The notes under the pieces: model-generated
Told to the model about the DNA's origin: nothing
The model's input: the letters and a program-made list of their open reading frames with translations, nothing else
The model's database searches: none
Translations under genes and position numbers: made by a program
Source of the DNA: an uncultured Allomuricauda sp.
GTDB lineage: Bacteria > Bacteroidota > Bacteroidia > Flavobacteriales > Flavobacteriaceae
Assembly: GCF_947258355.1 (NCBI RefSeq)
Contig: NZ_CAMYIC010000020.1
Location: 56,420-120,419 of the forward strand
Direction: 5' to 3'
DNA length: 64,000 nucleotides
In this document: positions 54,173-63,962 of the stretch, one piece after another
Numbering within the stretch: the stretch's first letter is position 1
How the letters are laid out: every line of letters starts with the position of its first letter

Positions 54173-55446
54173 AAGTTGTATTTGTCTTTCCATCTTTTCT
54201 TTAAAAAATCTTTCATGGAATTTTCTCTGGGGTTGTTTCCTGGTTTGTAAAAGGTCGTCCCGGAAATTTCATCAGGAAGAAATTCAAAATCCACAAAATT
54301 ATTTTCGTGGTTATGGGCATAGTCATACCCTTTTCCATAGCCTAAATCCTTCATAAGCTTGGTAGGGGCATTTCTAAGAGGTATGGGCACAGACAGGTCC
54401 CCTGTTTGCCTCACCTTTTGTTGCGCCTCATTAATCGCCATGTAACTGGCATTGCTTTTTGGTGAACTTGCCAAATATGTAGCACATTGGCTCAATATTA
54501 TCCTTGCTTCCGGATAACCAATTGTGGTGACGGATTGAAAAGTAGTATTGGCCAATACAAGAGCGGTAGGATTGGCATTACCAATATCTTCGGATGCCAG
54601 AATAATCATTCTTCGGGCGATGAACTTTACATCCTCGCCACCCTCGATCATACGGGCCAACCAATAAACCGCGGCGTTGGGGTCGCTGCCCCGAACACTT
54701 TTAATAAAGGCGGAAATAATGTCGTAGTGCTGTTCTCCGGTTTTATCATAAAGAACAGTGTTTTTCTGAACCTTGCTGAGCACGAGATCATTGGTGACAA
54801 CAATTTTATCGCTTGTCTCTGAATTGATGATAAGTTCAAAGATGTTGAGCAATTTTCGTCCATCTCCTCCGGACAATCTCAATAATGCCTCCGTTTCCTT
54901 TAGGTCAATTTGTTTTTTGGAAAGGGCACTGTCTGTTTTTATGGCTCTCTCCAATAGGGCGACAAGGTCTTCTTTCCCAAAAGGGTTTAGCGTATATACT
55001 TGGCACCTTGACAAAAGTGCGGGTATTACCTCAAAACTTGGATTTTCCGTGGTTGCACCGATCAGTGTAACCCAACCTTTTTCAACGGCACCAAGCAATG
55101 AATCTTGCTGGGATTTGCTAAAACGGTGAATCTCATCAATAAACAGAATAGGGTTTTTGGAAGTAAACAGCCCTCCACTCTGTTTTGCTTTCCCTATTAC
55201 TTCCCGAACATCCTTTACACCACTGCTAATGGCGCTTAAAGTGTAAAAAGGTCTTTGGCTTTCCGTTGCAATAATGTTGGCCAGGGTAGTTTTTCCAGTT
55301 CCTGGGGGACCCCAAAAAATCAATGAAGGGATCACACCGTTTTTGATTTGGTTAGTCAAAGCGCCGTGCTTTCCCACCAAATGTTGCTGACTGATGTAAT
55401 CCTCTAAAGTTTTCGGACGTATACGTTCTGCCAAAGGTTCGTTCAT
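54169..55446 (-). CDS. rarA: Replication-associated recombination protein A
   Basis: 425 residues, AAA+ ATPase (MgsA/RarA). Works on stalled replication forks with SSB and the clamp loader. Walker A GPPGTGKTTLA (about 44-54), Walker B with FIDEIHRF (about 100-107), sensor-1 region GATTENPSFEV, arginine finger context LSRCQVYTL, and the C-terminal RarA domain (ASEDIGNANPTALVLA and SYMAINEAQQKVRQTG). Length normal. Convergent with the envelope triad. Confidence 0.95.
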   Translation of the reverse strand: MNEPLAERIRPKTLEDYISQQHLVGKHGALTNQIKNGVIPSLIFWGPPGTGKTTLANIIATESQRPFYTLSAISSGVKDVREVIGKAKQSGGLFTSKNPILFIDEIHRFSKSQQDSLLGAVEKGWVTLIGATTENPSFEVIPALLSRCQVYTLNPFGKEDLVALLERAIKTDSALSKKQIDLKETEALLRLSGGDGRKLLNIFELIINSETSDKIVVTNDLVLSKVQKNTVLYDKTGEQHYDIISAFIKSVRGSDPNAAVYWLARMIEGGEDVKFIARRMIILASEDIGNANPTALVLANTTFQSVTTIGYPEARIILSQCATYLASSPKSNASYMAINEAQQKVRQTGDLSVPIPLRNAPTKLMKDLGYGKGYDYAHNHENNFVDFEFLPDEISGTTFYKPGNNPRENSMKDFLKKRWKDKYNF

Positions 55447-55566
55447 AGGGTAAAAATAAAATAAATTTGATGGTCTTTTGTTCTTGTAAGAGAAAGGATT
55501 TTCCTAAATAACCTGACAATTTGTATAATTTTAAGGTTATGGCGGGATGTTTGATTTTATGTGCAC

Positions 55567-56298
55567 ATGAGTTCGGATTCATTTAAATTTTCCAATGCCG
55601 TGGTATTGGCGCCTTTGGTCGCTGTGCTTTCCATTTGGATAGTGTTTTGGGTTGAAGTACAATTTGGTATCAACCTAAACCATTATGGCATTTACCCCCG
55701 AAGGTTGTCCGGATTGCAAGGGGTTCTCTTTAGTCCGTTTATTCATGGGTCTATCGCCCATCTGTACAATAACACGATTCCCTTGGCCGTATTGACAGCA
55801 TTTTTGTTCTATTTCTATCAAAGTGCAGCATTTCGTGTTCTATTATTTGGTACTCTCGCCTCTGGGTTGCTCACTTGGGGAATTGCTCGACCATCTTACC
55901 ATATTGGAGCAAGCGGGGTCATTTATTTATTGGCAAGTTTTATATTTTTTAAGGGCATATTGGCGAAACATTATCGTTTGGTGGCCCTGTCATTAATAGT
56001 GGTTTTCATTTATGGGAGTATGATCTGGTATATATTTCCAGTTAAAGATGGCATTTCTTGGGAAGGGCATCTTGCAGGATTTGCCACCGGGTTGGTCCTT
56101 GCCTTTATGACCAAGGTTCGTGTGCCAGAGGTGCGCAAGTATGATTGGGAACGGGAGGATTATAAGGAAGATGACGACCCTTTTCTACAACACTTTGATG
56201 AGGATGGGAATTTTATTGAGACTGTTGCCGAAGAAACAGAGGAACAAATCAAAATTAAATACCACTATAAAAAATCCACCAAGGAGAATGATGGTTAA
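55567..56298 (+). CDS. Rhomboid-family intramembrane serine protease
   Basis: 243 residues from the ATG at 55567; a GTG two codons upstream also fits. Six membrane helices. The catalytic dyad is visible: Ser in GASGVIY (about 116-122) and His in WEGHLAGFATG (about 165-175). The HGSIAHLYNNTIPL segment (about 60-73) is the typical N-terminal signature. It cleaves membrane proteins within the bilayer; substrate unknown. The cytosolic tail (from about 192) is charged and long, without a known domain. Its stop overlaps that of rlmB. Confidence 0.9.
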   Translation: MSSDSFKFSNAVVLAPLVAVLSIWIVFWVEVQFGINLNHYGIYPRRLSGLQGVLFSPFIHGSIAHLYNNTIPLAVLTAFLFYFYQSAAFRVLLFGTLASGLLTWGIARPSYHIGASGVIYLLASFIFFKGILAKHYRLVALSLIVVFIYGSMIWYIFPVKDGISWEGHLAGFATGLVLAFMTKVRVPEVRKYDWEREDYKEDDDPFLQHFDEDGNFIETVAEETEEQIKIKYHYKKSTKENDG

Positions 56299-57032
56299 TT
56301 TTTACGTTGTCTCACTACTTCATAAAGAAAAACACCGCAGGCTACCGAAACGTTCAATGAACCGATTTTTCCCAAAAGTGGCAACTTTGCTTGGTGGTCA
56401 AGAATATTTAGGGTAGAAGGGGAGATGCCTTTTTCCTCGGATCCCATGATTATGGCTGTGGGTTGGTTAAAATCCAATCCATAAATTTCGTTTTCAGCTT
56501 TTTCTGTGGCACCCGTCACCACAACCCCTGAGGACTGTAAGTAGAAAATAGCATCTTTTAAATGGTCTACTTTGGCGATAGGTACGTTAAAAGCTGCACC
56601 TGCCGATGTTTTTACAGTATCATCAGTGATTGGTGCCGCCCCATTTTTTGAAATTATTATTCCATCTACACCGGAACATTCCGCAGTACGTATTATTGCC
56701 CCAAAATTTCTGACATCCGAAACCCCATCGAGCAATAAGAACAACGGGAACTTTTCTTTGGATAAGACTTGCTCCACCAATTCTTCAAACTTGTGGAATT
56801 GTACCGGGGAAATCTGTGCCACGGCACCTTGATGATTGTTTCTGGTAAGACGGTTTAATTTTTCAATCGGGACATAGGATAAACTAACGCCATTTTTGCG
56901 GGCAGCTGATTCCAATTCCTTGTACAGCTCACCTTTAAGCCCTTTTTGAATGAATAGTTTGTTTATGGGCTGGTCGGCATCAATAGCCTCTAGAACAGCT
57001 CTTATTCCGTAAATAAGCTGATTATTTTTCAT
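56295..57032 (-). CDS. rlmB: 23S rRNA (guanosine-2'-O-)-methyltransferase RlmB-like
   Basis: 245 residues from the ATG at 57032. TrmH/SpoU-family methyltransferase: N-terminal substrate-binding domain (IYGIRAVLEAIDADQPINKLFIQKG) and the trefoil-knot catalytic domain with motif 1 SDVRNFGAIIRTAECSGVDG, motif 2 IIMGSEEKGI and motif 3 LPLLGKIGSLNVSVACGVFLYE. It methylates a ribose in the 50S peptidyl-transferase region (G2251 in E. coli). A terminator lies immediately upstream for the preceding gene, so rlmB needs its own promoter. Confidence 0.93.
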   Translation of the reverse strand: MKNNQLIYGIRAVLEAIDADQPINKLFIQKGLKGELYKELESAARKNGVSLSYVPIEKLNRLTRNNHQGAVAQISPVQFHKFEELVEQVLSKEKFPLFLLLDGVSDVRNFGAIIRTAECSGVDGIIISKNGAAPITDDTVKTSAGAAFNVPIAKVDHLKDAIFYLQSSGVVVTGATEKAENEIYGLDFNQPTAIIMGSEEKGISPSTLNILDHQAKLPLLGKIGSLNVSVACGVFLYEVVRQRKN

Positions 57033-57048
57033 ATGGCGCAAATGTAAA

Positions 57049-57077
57049 TAAAAAAACCACCCATATATTAGGGTGGT
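57049..57077 (-). terminator. Intrinsic terminator before rlmB
   Basis: Stem ACCACCC / GGGTGGT with an AT loop and a T-run (57055-57049) on the minus strand, 34 bp after the stop of the exported protein gene. Confidence 0.75.
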
Positions 57078-57110
57078 CCTGGTTATGTTAAGAATTAACT
57101 TGTTTGTTCG

Positions 57111-57872
57111 TTATTCCGTGTCACTGTTAAAAACGTGATCCAAGATAAGAGGAACTTCTTCATCAGATTTGAATGATAAGTTGTTCTCTTTTGCAAAATC
57201 CTTGGCCAAATCCTCTAGTTCCGAATCGTTGATTTGTTTCAGTACATTTCGTCTGTTAAGATAATAAGGAACCAATGTGCTGTTATCCGTAGTGTAATAA
57301 CGGCTTCTTTTTTTAATAACGTTTGTAGGGCGGTTGATCATGGGGTTAGGAGAACCCTCTACCTCTTTTACATAGTAATTTTTTAATATTTGAATCCCGT
57401 TCGCGTCATAAACCACTTCTGCAAAAACAACTTTTTCCAGTTTGGACGTAGGGTCATAAAACTTCTTGAATTTCCTGTTGTTCACGCTAATGCTGTCCAC
57501 ACCGTATTTGTCGTAAATGAACATGGAATCAGCTTGTATCCGGGTGATGAACTGGTCCCTTTTGATATGATAATTGATATTGCTCAATCTGTATACTTTA
57601 TCACCGACGTAGATTGCGCCGTTATTGTCCCAATTTTCAAAAAGGTAAGAATCTCCCTCAGTGTTTCTCTCACCGAATTTTAGGCTTGATACATCACTGA
57701 CACTCCCAAAGGAATTTATTTTTGAAATATCGAATTGAGACCCAATAAGTGAGTTGTAATCTGCCGTGGTGGAGCCGGTTACATTGGAAGGATCTGCATT
57801 ATGTATTTGGGCAAACAGCGATACTTGGATGATGGAGAGTAGTGCTGTAAGCAGAATTGTTTTCATTTTCAT
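57111..57872 (-). CDS. Exported hypothetical protein
   Basis: 253 residues, not recognised. Signal peptide about 1-22 (ends LFAQ). The mature part (β-rich, many Asn/Asp/Ser) has repeated short strands: YLFENWDNNGAIYVGDKVYRL, KRDQFITRIQADSMFIYDKYG, DSISVNNRKFKKFYD, ILKNYYVKEVEG, plus a helical, Lys-rich C-terminal region (SELEDLAKDFAKENNLSFKS). No C-terminal sorting domain is visible, so it is likely periplasmic or outer-membrane associated. Terminators lie on both sides, so it is a monocistronic unit next to a SusCD locus. Confidence 0.7.
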   Translation of the reverse strand: MKMKTILLTALLSIIQVSLFAQIHNADPSNVTGSTTADYNSLIGSQFDISKINSFGSVSDVSSLKFGERNTEGDSYLFENWDNNGAIYVGDKVYRLSNINYHIKRDQFITRIQADSMFIYDKYGVDSISVNNRKFKKFYDPTSKLEKVVFAEVVYDANGIQILKNYYVKEVEGSPNPMINRPTNVIKKRSRYYTTDNSTLVPYYLNRRNVLKQINDSELEDLAKDFAKENNLSFKSDEEVPLILDHVFNSDTE

Positions 57873-57916
57873 AGTGATTGTTTTGATTGAATTAGCGACT
57901 TTAAATATATAAAATA

Positions 57917-57952
57917 AAAAAGGCCATAAGAAACTTCTTATGGCCTTTTTTG
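57917..57952 (-). terminator. Intrinsic terminator of the SusCD locus
   Basis: Long stem AAGGCCATAAGAA / TTCTTATGGCCTT with a loop of 2 bases and T-runs on both strands; the end of the susC-susD-lipoprotein unit (16 bp after its stop). Confidence 0.85.
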
Positions 57953-57967
57953 CTGTAAGGATCTATA

Positions 57968-58897
57968 TTATAGACAATTGGTAACCGGCATTAGTCCAGC
58001 TGTTCCCTCACCAACACCTACTTCAAGCAGTAAGGTGCCATCTGGAGCATAAATCTCAAAAGAGATTTCTCCATATTGGTCTCCTGGGAAGTTCCATGTG
58101 GCTCCGGAAGTACCTTCTGGAATGGTTACAGTAGCAGAACCGTCAAAACCATCGTTCGGAGTACAATCTCCATCACCAAGGAATGTTCCGGCTGCGGCTC
58201 CATAAGGAGAACACAAACCAACCTCAATAACAGTACCATCATCTAAGGTTACGGTAATACCGCTACCCCCGTTACCGTCATCAGTTTGCCATCCATCACC
58301 ATATGTATCATGCATGTCCACTGTATAGTCACCAGGTACTGGTGTACAGGTCAACAATGCATTGTACTGGAATGGAGATGAGAAGAATCCACCTGTGATA
58401 ATACCGGCAGCACTGGCTGCTCCAAATGTTCTACCATCGGTAAGGTTCAATCTCAATTCAAAGATGAAAAGGTCACCGGGGAAGTAGTCGTCGGCTCCCA
58501 ATCCCATTGCGGCAACTGCTTCACCAAAAGTCACTGTTACCGTTGTTCTAGGCAAGCCTAGAGGGCCAGTTGTAAATTCGGAAGCAGGAATGTTCTTTAC
58601 CAAAGAATTTTCAGTGGTAGTAGTTCCATTGTCCTCGGAAAGGTCACGTATGGTAACGTAAACATCAACACTTTCCAATAGTGCTCCGTCTTCCTCATCT
58701 TGCTCTTCTATCTCTACGATAAAAGAAGATGAATCATCACTTGAGTTAAGTACTGCATTTTCCACATTAAGTGTACGCAGCACTGCACCAGTTTCGTAAT
58801 CGAGTACCTCATCTACGGTGTTGTCTGCTTCCGTACAAGACGAAATGCCGAATACCGCAAGGCACGCAAATGTTAAATATTTAAAGGTATTTTTCAT
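57968..58897 (-). CDS. SusCD-associated surface lipoprotein
   Basis: 309 residues. Lipoprotein signal with Cys21 (GISSC). Two parts: residues about 30-185 form a β-sandwich-like domain (LNVENAVLNSSDDSSSFIVEI, VDVYVTIRDLSEDNG, FIFELRLNLTDGRTFG), while residues about 185-309 have a Gly/Asp-rich domain (VDMHDTYGDGWQTDDGNGG, AGTFLGDGDCTPNDGFDGSA, and YGEISFEIYAPDGTLL). It occupies the position of surface glycan- or ligand-binding proteins in SusCD loci, 13 bp after susD. The ligand is unknown. Confidence 0.7.
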   Translation of the reverse strand: MKNTFKYLTFACLAVFGISSCTEADNTVDEVLDYETGAVLRTLNVENAVLNSSDDSSSFIVEIEEQDEEDGALLESVDVYVTIRDLSEDNGTTTTENSLVKNIPASEFTTGPLGLPRTTVTVTFGEAVAAMGLGADDYFPGDLFIFELRLNLTDGRTFGAASAAGIITGGFFSSPFQYNALLTCTPVPGDYTVDMHDTYGDGWQTDDGNGGSGITVTLDDGTVIEVGLCSPYGAAAGTFLGDGDCTPNDGFDGSATVTIPEGTSGATWNFPGDQYGEISFEIYAPDGTLLLEVGVGEGTAGLMPVTNCL

Positions 58898-58910
58898 CGA
58901 ATTATTTTTT

Positions 58911-60686
58911 TTAGTTTGCAGGATTAGTTACTCCAGAATCCCAGAATACCTGAGTGGCATTGTCCGTACGTTGGTTAACGTTAGGGTTGGAACTCACTTC
59001 GTTACCAGGGTACAACAATGTTCTTGGGAATGGACCGGGAGCAATGTCCACGTTCCTTGCCAATGTTCTTGGGTATCCTGTTCTTCTAATAAAGTTGAAA
59101 GCATCGGCACCTGCACCGTACATGGCTATAAAGTATTGCTCACCCAAAATATCCATTTTGTCTTTTTCAGTTGGCCAACCTAGACCATCAAGACCAGTGG
59201 TTACCGCAGCATCTTCGAACTCTTGCTTTTTAGCAGCAACGAATGCATCCAAATCTTCCGTAGATGGGAAGTAGCTAGAATCCGCACCTCCGTCAAGTGC
59301 TCCAAAAGAAGCCACTTTTTTAACGGACTCATCGATACCAGCTTCAAGGGCATCAGCAGCATTGGTGTAATCATCCTGGGCCATGTAAGCCTCAGCTCTC
59401 ATAAACTCAACAAATGAGGAAAGCATGATCGGTGTAATCCCATTTCCGCCACCACCGGCACCTAGATTAAGTCTGTTGGTGTAACCTACAAGGCCGTCAG
59501 CTTCTGAATTGGTTAACCAATCATCATGGTCATCAAAAGCACCACCGGCAGGATATACTCCTACAGCTGTTCTGGTAAAGTTATCTGGAGGTGTACCATC
59601 GTCGTCACCGTGCAATCTACCCCAGTAACCCAATTTTGTTGAACACCAGTACTCTTCGTCAGGTGTAAATTCCAAATGGGAAGGTACGGACTCCAAAGAA
59701 CAAGATAGTGTCTCACCATTGGTATCTCCATTGAATAGGAAGAATCCATCGTCATCTACATCATACAACAAAGTGAAATTACCAGGTGTTACCGCATTTT
59801 GACGGTAGAAGTAGTAACGTCTTCTAGGATCGTCATCACCGGAGAAATCACCATATGTACCTGCCATATTGTGCATCATCCAGTTAGATCGGTAGTTGTT
59901 CGCACCATCACTTCTGTAGTCAGCAGCATAATCAGGATGTCTGTTGTCAGGAGTGTTAGGGTTGGTTCCGTAAGTAAATTGGAAATCGTCGGCACTGTCT
60001 TCAATTACATTAGATGCATTGAGTACTGCACTATAGTTACCAACAGTTAAATCAGCTCTCATCTGCAAAGTGTTCGCCAATTTAATCCAATTGTCTGCTT
60101 CTCCATCGTAGAAGAAATCGGTAGCTGTACCCACAGAAGCCCCGTTCAATAAAGACTTAGCTTCGCTTAAAAGACCCAAAGCAGCTGTGTAAACAGCTTG
60201 GTCCTCATCCAAAGTTGGATTTGGAAATTCATCGGGCTGGTTTATTTCGCTATAAGGAATGTCGCCGATATAGTCTACAAACAACATTAATAAGTGTGCT
60301 TGAAGAATTTTACCAACTCCAGCGTGGAAAGATAAATCCACATCTGCACTTTCAGCATCCAATGCTTCAATTGCAGCAACATCAGGAGTAATGTCGGCAT
60401 ACAAATCGGTCCAAGCTCCGTTAAAAGTACCAGAACCGTAGTTATTGAAATAGTTTCTTCCGAACATATACTCTATTCTTCCCAATTCTCCACCCACGTT
60501 GTTAAAGCTACGTACAGCGGAGACATAGTTCAACTGAATTGAAGTCAACAACAAATCTGGATCTGCTGTGGTCAATTCGTTGGGGTCGTCAACCTGTTCA
60601 AGTTCAATGGTCTCACAGGAGTAAAAGGCTATCCCTGCGGCCAGAACCAACATTGTAATTATTGATTTGTTAAAATATTTTTTCAT
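58911..60686 (-). CDS. SusD/RagB-family nutrient-binding outer-membrane lipoprotein
   Basis: 591 residues. Lipoprotein signal with Cys24 (AFYSC). It caps the SusC barrel at the cell surface and delivers ligand. The SusD-like N-terminal part contains LLLTSIQLNYVSAVRSFNNV and KILQAHLLMLFVDYIGDIPYSE; TPR-like helices and the C-terminal part (FVEFMRAEAYMAQDDYTNAADALEAGI and GEQYFIAMYGAGADAFNFIRRTGYPR) complete the family pattern. It ends with the usual NPN..QRTDNATQVFWDSG. Ligand class (glycan, peptide or other) cannot be read from sequence. 18 bp after susC. Confidence 0.92.
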   Translation of the reverse strand: MKKYFNKSIITMLVLAAGIAFYSCETIELEQVDDPNELTTADPDLLLTSIQLNYVSAVRSFNNVGGELGRIEYMFGRNYFNNYGSGTFNGAWTDLYADITPDVAAIEALDAESADVDLSFHAGVGKILQAHLLMLFVDYIGDIPYSEINQPDEFPNPTLDEDQAVYTAALGLLSEAKSLLNGASVGTATDFFYDGEADNWIKLANTLQMRADLTVGNYSAVLNASNVIEDSADDFQFTYGTNPNTPDNRHPDYAADYRSDGANNYRSNWMMHNMAGTYGDFSGDDDPRRRYYFYRQNAVTPGNFTLLYDVDDDGFFLFNGDTNGETLSCSLESVPSHLEFTPDEEYWCSTKLGYWGRLHGDDDGTPPDNFTRTAVGVYPAGGAFDDHDDWLTNSEADGLVGYTNRLNLGAGGGGNGITPIMLSSFVEFMRAEAYMAQDDYTNAADALEAGIDESVKKVASFGALDGGADSSYFPSTEDLDAFVAAKKQEFEDAAVTTGLDGLGWPTEKDKMDILGEQYFIAMYGAGADAFNFIRRTGYPRTLARNVDIAPGPFPRTLLYPGNEVSSNPNVNQRTDNATQVFWDSGVTNPAN

Positions 60687-60704
60687 AATTCAATTTTATT
60701 TTTT

Positions 60705-63700
60705 TTAGAAAGTGGCTTTTACACTGAACCCAAAACGTTTAGAGCTAGGACCGTTGATGTAATCGAAGCCTCTACCATTACCAATTCCGACACCGGCAAC
60801 GTTTGGATCAAAGTTCGCTGCATCTGGTGTGTTATATGCATCGTACCATAGGTTGAAACCACTGGCTGTGATGGATAATGATCCAAAAGGAGTTTTGTCC
60901 AAGAACTTGGATGGGAAGCTATATCCCAAAGAAATTTCCTGAAGACGGATAACAGAGGCGTCATAAACCTGAAGTTCTTTAGGACCGAACAATACATTAC
61001 TAAAGTAGTATGTAGAGTTGTTGATCTGCTTTCTGTTGGTTTCTCCCGTTGTTTGGTTGATACCTGGCAAAATGAACGTGTTTTTACGATCTTCAACGAT
61101 AAGACCACGACCCAATAGGGTTGCAATAGTGGAACTTGCGATATCTCCACCTGAAGTATGGCTTACTTGGAAGTTCAAGCTCCAGTTTTTGAAAGATAGG
61201 CTGTTGATGAAGTTCATTACGTAATCAGGGTTTGGATTACCAATGATCGGAGTAATAGATCTTCCATCATCCAACACTACGTTGTCCTGGGTAAGGTAGT
61301 TACCATCCGAACCTACAAGTAGATTACCACTATCGTCTCTCTGTATACGTGTACCAACAATTACACCCAATTGCTCACCTTCAATAGCGGCGTTAGCACC
61401 AAGAATAGGGTCTGTAGAACCTGCATAAAGAATTTGGTCATCTTCTTGCTCGGTTACAATTTGTTTGTTGGTGGTAAAGTTTACTCTGGAATTCCAGTTG
61501 AAACCATCTTGGCTTCTGAACAAGTCAACACCAAGGTCAACTTCCCATCCGTCACCTTCTACTTTACCAACGTTATCTTGTGTTTGTGTATATCCACTGG
61601 AAGAAGCCAATGGTTTGAATACGATCAAATCCTTAGTGGTACGATCGTAGTAAGATACGTCTAAACTAACTCTGTTATCCAAAAGTCTAGCATCGAAACC
61701 AACTTCGAACTCACTGATAAGCTCTGGTTTAAGGTCTGGATTTGCTTGGAAGTTGTTAACCGAGTTGGTAACTGTTCCTGTGGAACCACCAATGGCACCT
61801 GCAGCAACCTGAGTAGTCTGGTTTACTGTGTTTACTGTTGGGTAACCTGTTGGGAAACCAGCAGATTGACCTAGACCAGCTCTAATTTTAAGATAGTTCA
61901 ATACGTTTGAGTTATTGAAAGCAGGTAGTGATGTTGGTACAAAAGAACCACTTACACTAGGGTAGAACTTACTGTTGTTCGCAGTAGGTAGGTTAGATAC
62001 CCAGTCATTCCTAGCGGATAATGTCAAATACAAGTAGTTGTCATAGTCAACTGTAGTTTCACCAAAAACACCTACAATGTTTCTTTGCTCGTAGTATTGG
62101 ATTGGAGATTGTGTCTCATAGTTAAAGTGTCTTAGAACACCGTAAACAATCTGTCCGTTACTTGCAGTACCGCTCTGGTCAAATGTTCTTTGTCTTGTGG
62201 TACCACCAGCAACAAAAGAAAGACCAACTTTTTCGCCTAGGTCGTAATCACCATTAAGAGCTGCATAGTGGTCCCAAATAGTTACGTTGTTGTCCCATGT
62301 GTTATAGAATCCAAAAATAGCTCGGTCAAAACCTACACCGTTTTTATTGGATTGTGCATGGTTTCTTTCGTTGTAGAAATCAACACCTGCACGATACGTT
62401 AAGTTCAAATTATCGTTTATGGCATAACCCAAAGAAGCAGTACCGAATACACGGTGAGTCAGCTGTCCGTTTTGCGCGTTGGCTACAGACCATCTTGGGT
62501 TGATGATATCGTTACCGTTACGATAGTAGATACTACCACCAGTTTCTGGTAATTCAAAAGGTAGTCCCATCAAGTCAACGTTTCTAGGTGTAAAGAATAC
62601 GTGACCGAAAGTAGACCATCCCAAAGAACCGTTACCACGTGAAGCGGCAACAGGAGGAGTTACCATGCTGTTTCTTGAGAAGTTCAATGTACCATTAACG
62701 GTAAACTTATTGCTCAATCTAGCCGTACCACCTACAGACAATGTATTTCTTGCCACTTTGTTTCCAGGGGTAAACCCTTCCTCTTCCAAGTGACCATAGT
62801 TTACATTATAGTTGATGTCGCCATCAGCAGAAGAACCTCTTATGTTAAGGGAAGTATTCAATACTGTACCTGTTTTAAAGAAATCCTGAACGTTATCGTA
62901 AGGTTTCCAGTCGTAACGTTGTCCAGCATATTGCTGAGCAAGGATACTGTTACCTCCTAAAAAGCTACTGCTCAAAAATGCAGAAGAGCTGTAAGGGTGT
63001 TCAACTGTACCGTCAGCGGCAATAGCACCAGCAGGGTCATTTAAGTATCCATCCACTCCGTCAGGACTAAAAGAAGGTCCCCAGTTACTAAAGAACCATC
63101 CGAAAGATTGGTCGAAACCACCACCGTATGTATTCTGATAATCTGGATAAGAAGCAATCTTGTTAAAGAAGAAAGATTGGTTGATTGAAATTTCAGTCTT
63201 CTTTTGAGCACCAGAAGAAGAACCGGATTTTGTAGTAATTACAATTACACCGTTTCTACCAGCAGTACCATAAAGTGTGGCAGCTGCCAAACCTTTCAAT
63301 ACGTTGACACTTTCTATGTTGTTTGGGTCCAAATCCAAGAATCTGGAAGAACCTGTGTTACCATCCAAGAAGTTACCTTGAGCGTTGGTGTCACTACTAA
63401 AAGGTACACCATCCACAACAAATAGTGCTTGGTTACTACCGTTAATAGAGGTGTAACCACGAATAACCACATTTGTACCGGAACCTGAAGTACCACTCTG
63501 TGAAGTAATCTGAACCCCGGAAGCTTTACCAGAAAGTACCCTGGCAACATCACCTTCCGTACGTTGTTCAAGTTCTTCGGAACCGACTTCGCTCACCGCA
63601 TAACCTAACGCTTTCTTTTCACGCTTGATACCTTGAGCGGTAACAACTACCTCTTCAAGGGCTTGGGTGTCCGCCACCATTTGAACATTAATTACGTTAC

Positions 63701-63962
63701 CAGCACCAACAACCCTTGTAGAGGGCTTTTGTCCTATGTAGGTGAAAAGTAAAGTGTCACCTTCACTTGCGCTGATTGCGTAGTTTCCGTCAAAATCTGT
63801 TTGAGTACCCGTAGTGGTACCTTCAACGACAATGTTGACTCCAGGTAGCGGGAGGCCATCGGCATCCGTAACCGTACCTGTAATCGTCTTGTCTTGTGCA
63901 TAGGATATATGCACAACAAACGCCAATAATAGCGTTAACAATCCATTAAGTTTTGTTCTCAT
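60705..63962 (-). CDS. SusC/RagA-family TonB-linked outer-membrane transporter
   Basis: 1085 residues. Signal peptide 1-22 (ends SYAQ), a carboxypeptidase-regulatory-like domain (about 24-100: ITGTVTDADGLPLPGVNIVVEG), a TonB box region with EEVVVTAQG (about 103-111), plug domain (VLSGKASGVQITSQSG...GYTSINGSNQALFVVDGVPF) and a 22-strand barrel to the C-terminal FGFSVKATF. TonB-driven importer of oligomers, working with the SusD-like protein downstream. First gene of the transcription unit; 38 bp remain before the window edge, so regulators upstream are not visible. Confidence 0.95.
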   Translation of the reverse strand: MRTKLNGLLTLLLAFVVHISYAQDKTITGTVTDADGLPLPGVNIVVEGTTTGTQTDFDGNYAISASEGDTLLFTYIGQKPSTRVVGAGNVINVQMVADTQALEEVVVTAQGIKREKKALGYAVSEVGSEELEQRTEGDVARVLSGKASGVQITSQSGTSGSGTNVVIRGYTSINGSNQALFVVDGVPFSSDTNAQGNFLDGNTGSSRFLDLDPNNIESVNVLKGLAAATLYGTAGRNGVIVITTKSGSSSGAQKKTEISINQSFFFNKIASYPDYQNTYGGGFDQSFGWFFSNWGPSFSPDGVDGYLNDPAGAIAADGTVEHPYSSSAFLSSSFLGGNSILAQQYAGQRYDWKPYDNVQDFFKTGTVLNTSLNIRGSSADGDINYNVNYGHLEEEGFTPGNKVARNTLSVGGTARLSNKFTVNGTLNFSRNSMVTPPVAASRGNGSLGWSTFGHVFFTPRNVDLMGLPFELPETGGSIYYRNGNDIINPRWSVANAQNGQLTHRVFGTASLGYAINDNLNLTYRAGVDFYNERNHAQSNKNGVGFDRAIFGFYNTWDNNVTIWDHYAALNGDYDLGEKVGLSFVAGGTTRQRTFDQSGTASNGQIVYGVLRHFNYETQSPIQYYEQRNIVGVFGETTVDYDNYLYLTLSARNDWVSNLPTANNSKFYPSVSGSFVPTSLPAFNNSNVLNYLKIRAGLGQSAGFPTGYPTVNTVNQTTQVAAGAIGGSTGTVTNSVNNFQANPDLKPELISEFEVGFDARLLDNRVSLDVSYYDRTTKDLIVFKPLASSSGYTQTQDNVGKVEGDGWEVDLGVDLFRSQDGFNWNSRVNFTTNKQIVTEQEDDQILYAGSTDPILGANAAIEGEQLGVIVGTRIQRDDSGNLLVGSDGNYLTQDNVVLDDGRSITPIIGNPNPDYVMNFINSLSFKNWSLNFQVSHTSGGDIASSTIATLLGRGLIVEDRKNTFILPGINQTTGETNRKQINNSTYYFSNVLFGPKELQVYDASVIRLQEISLGYSFPSKFLDKTPFGSLSITASGFNLWYDAYNTPDAANFDPNVAGVGIGNGRGFDYINGPSSKRFGFSVKATF

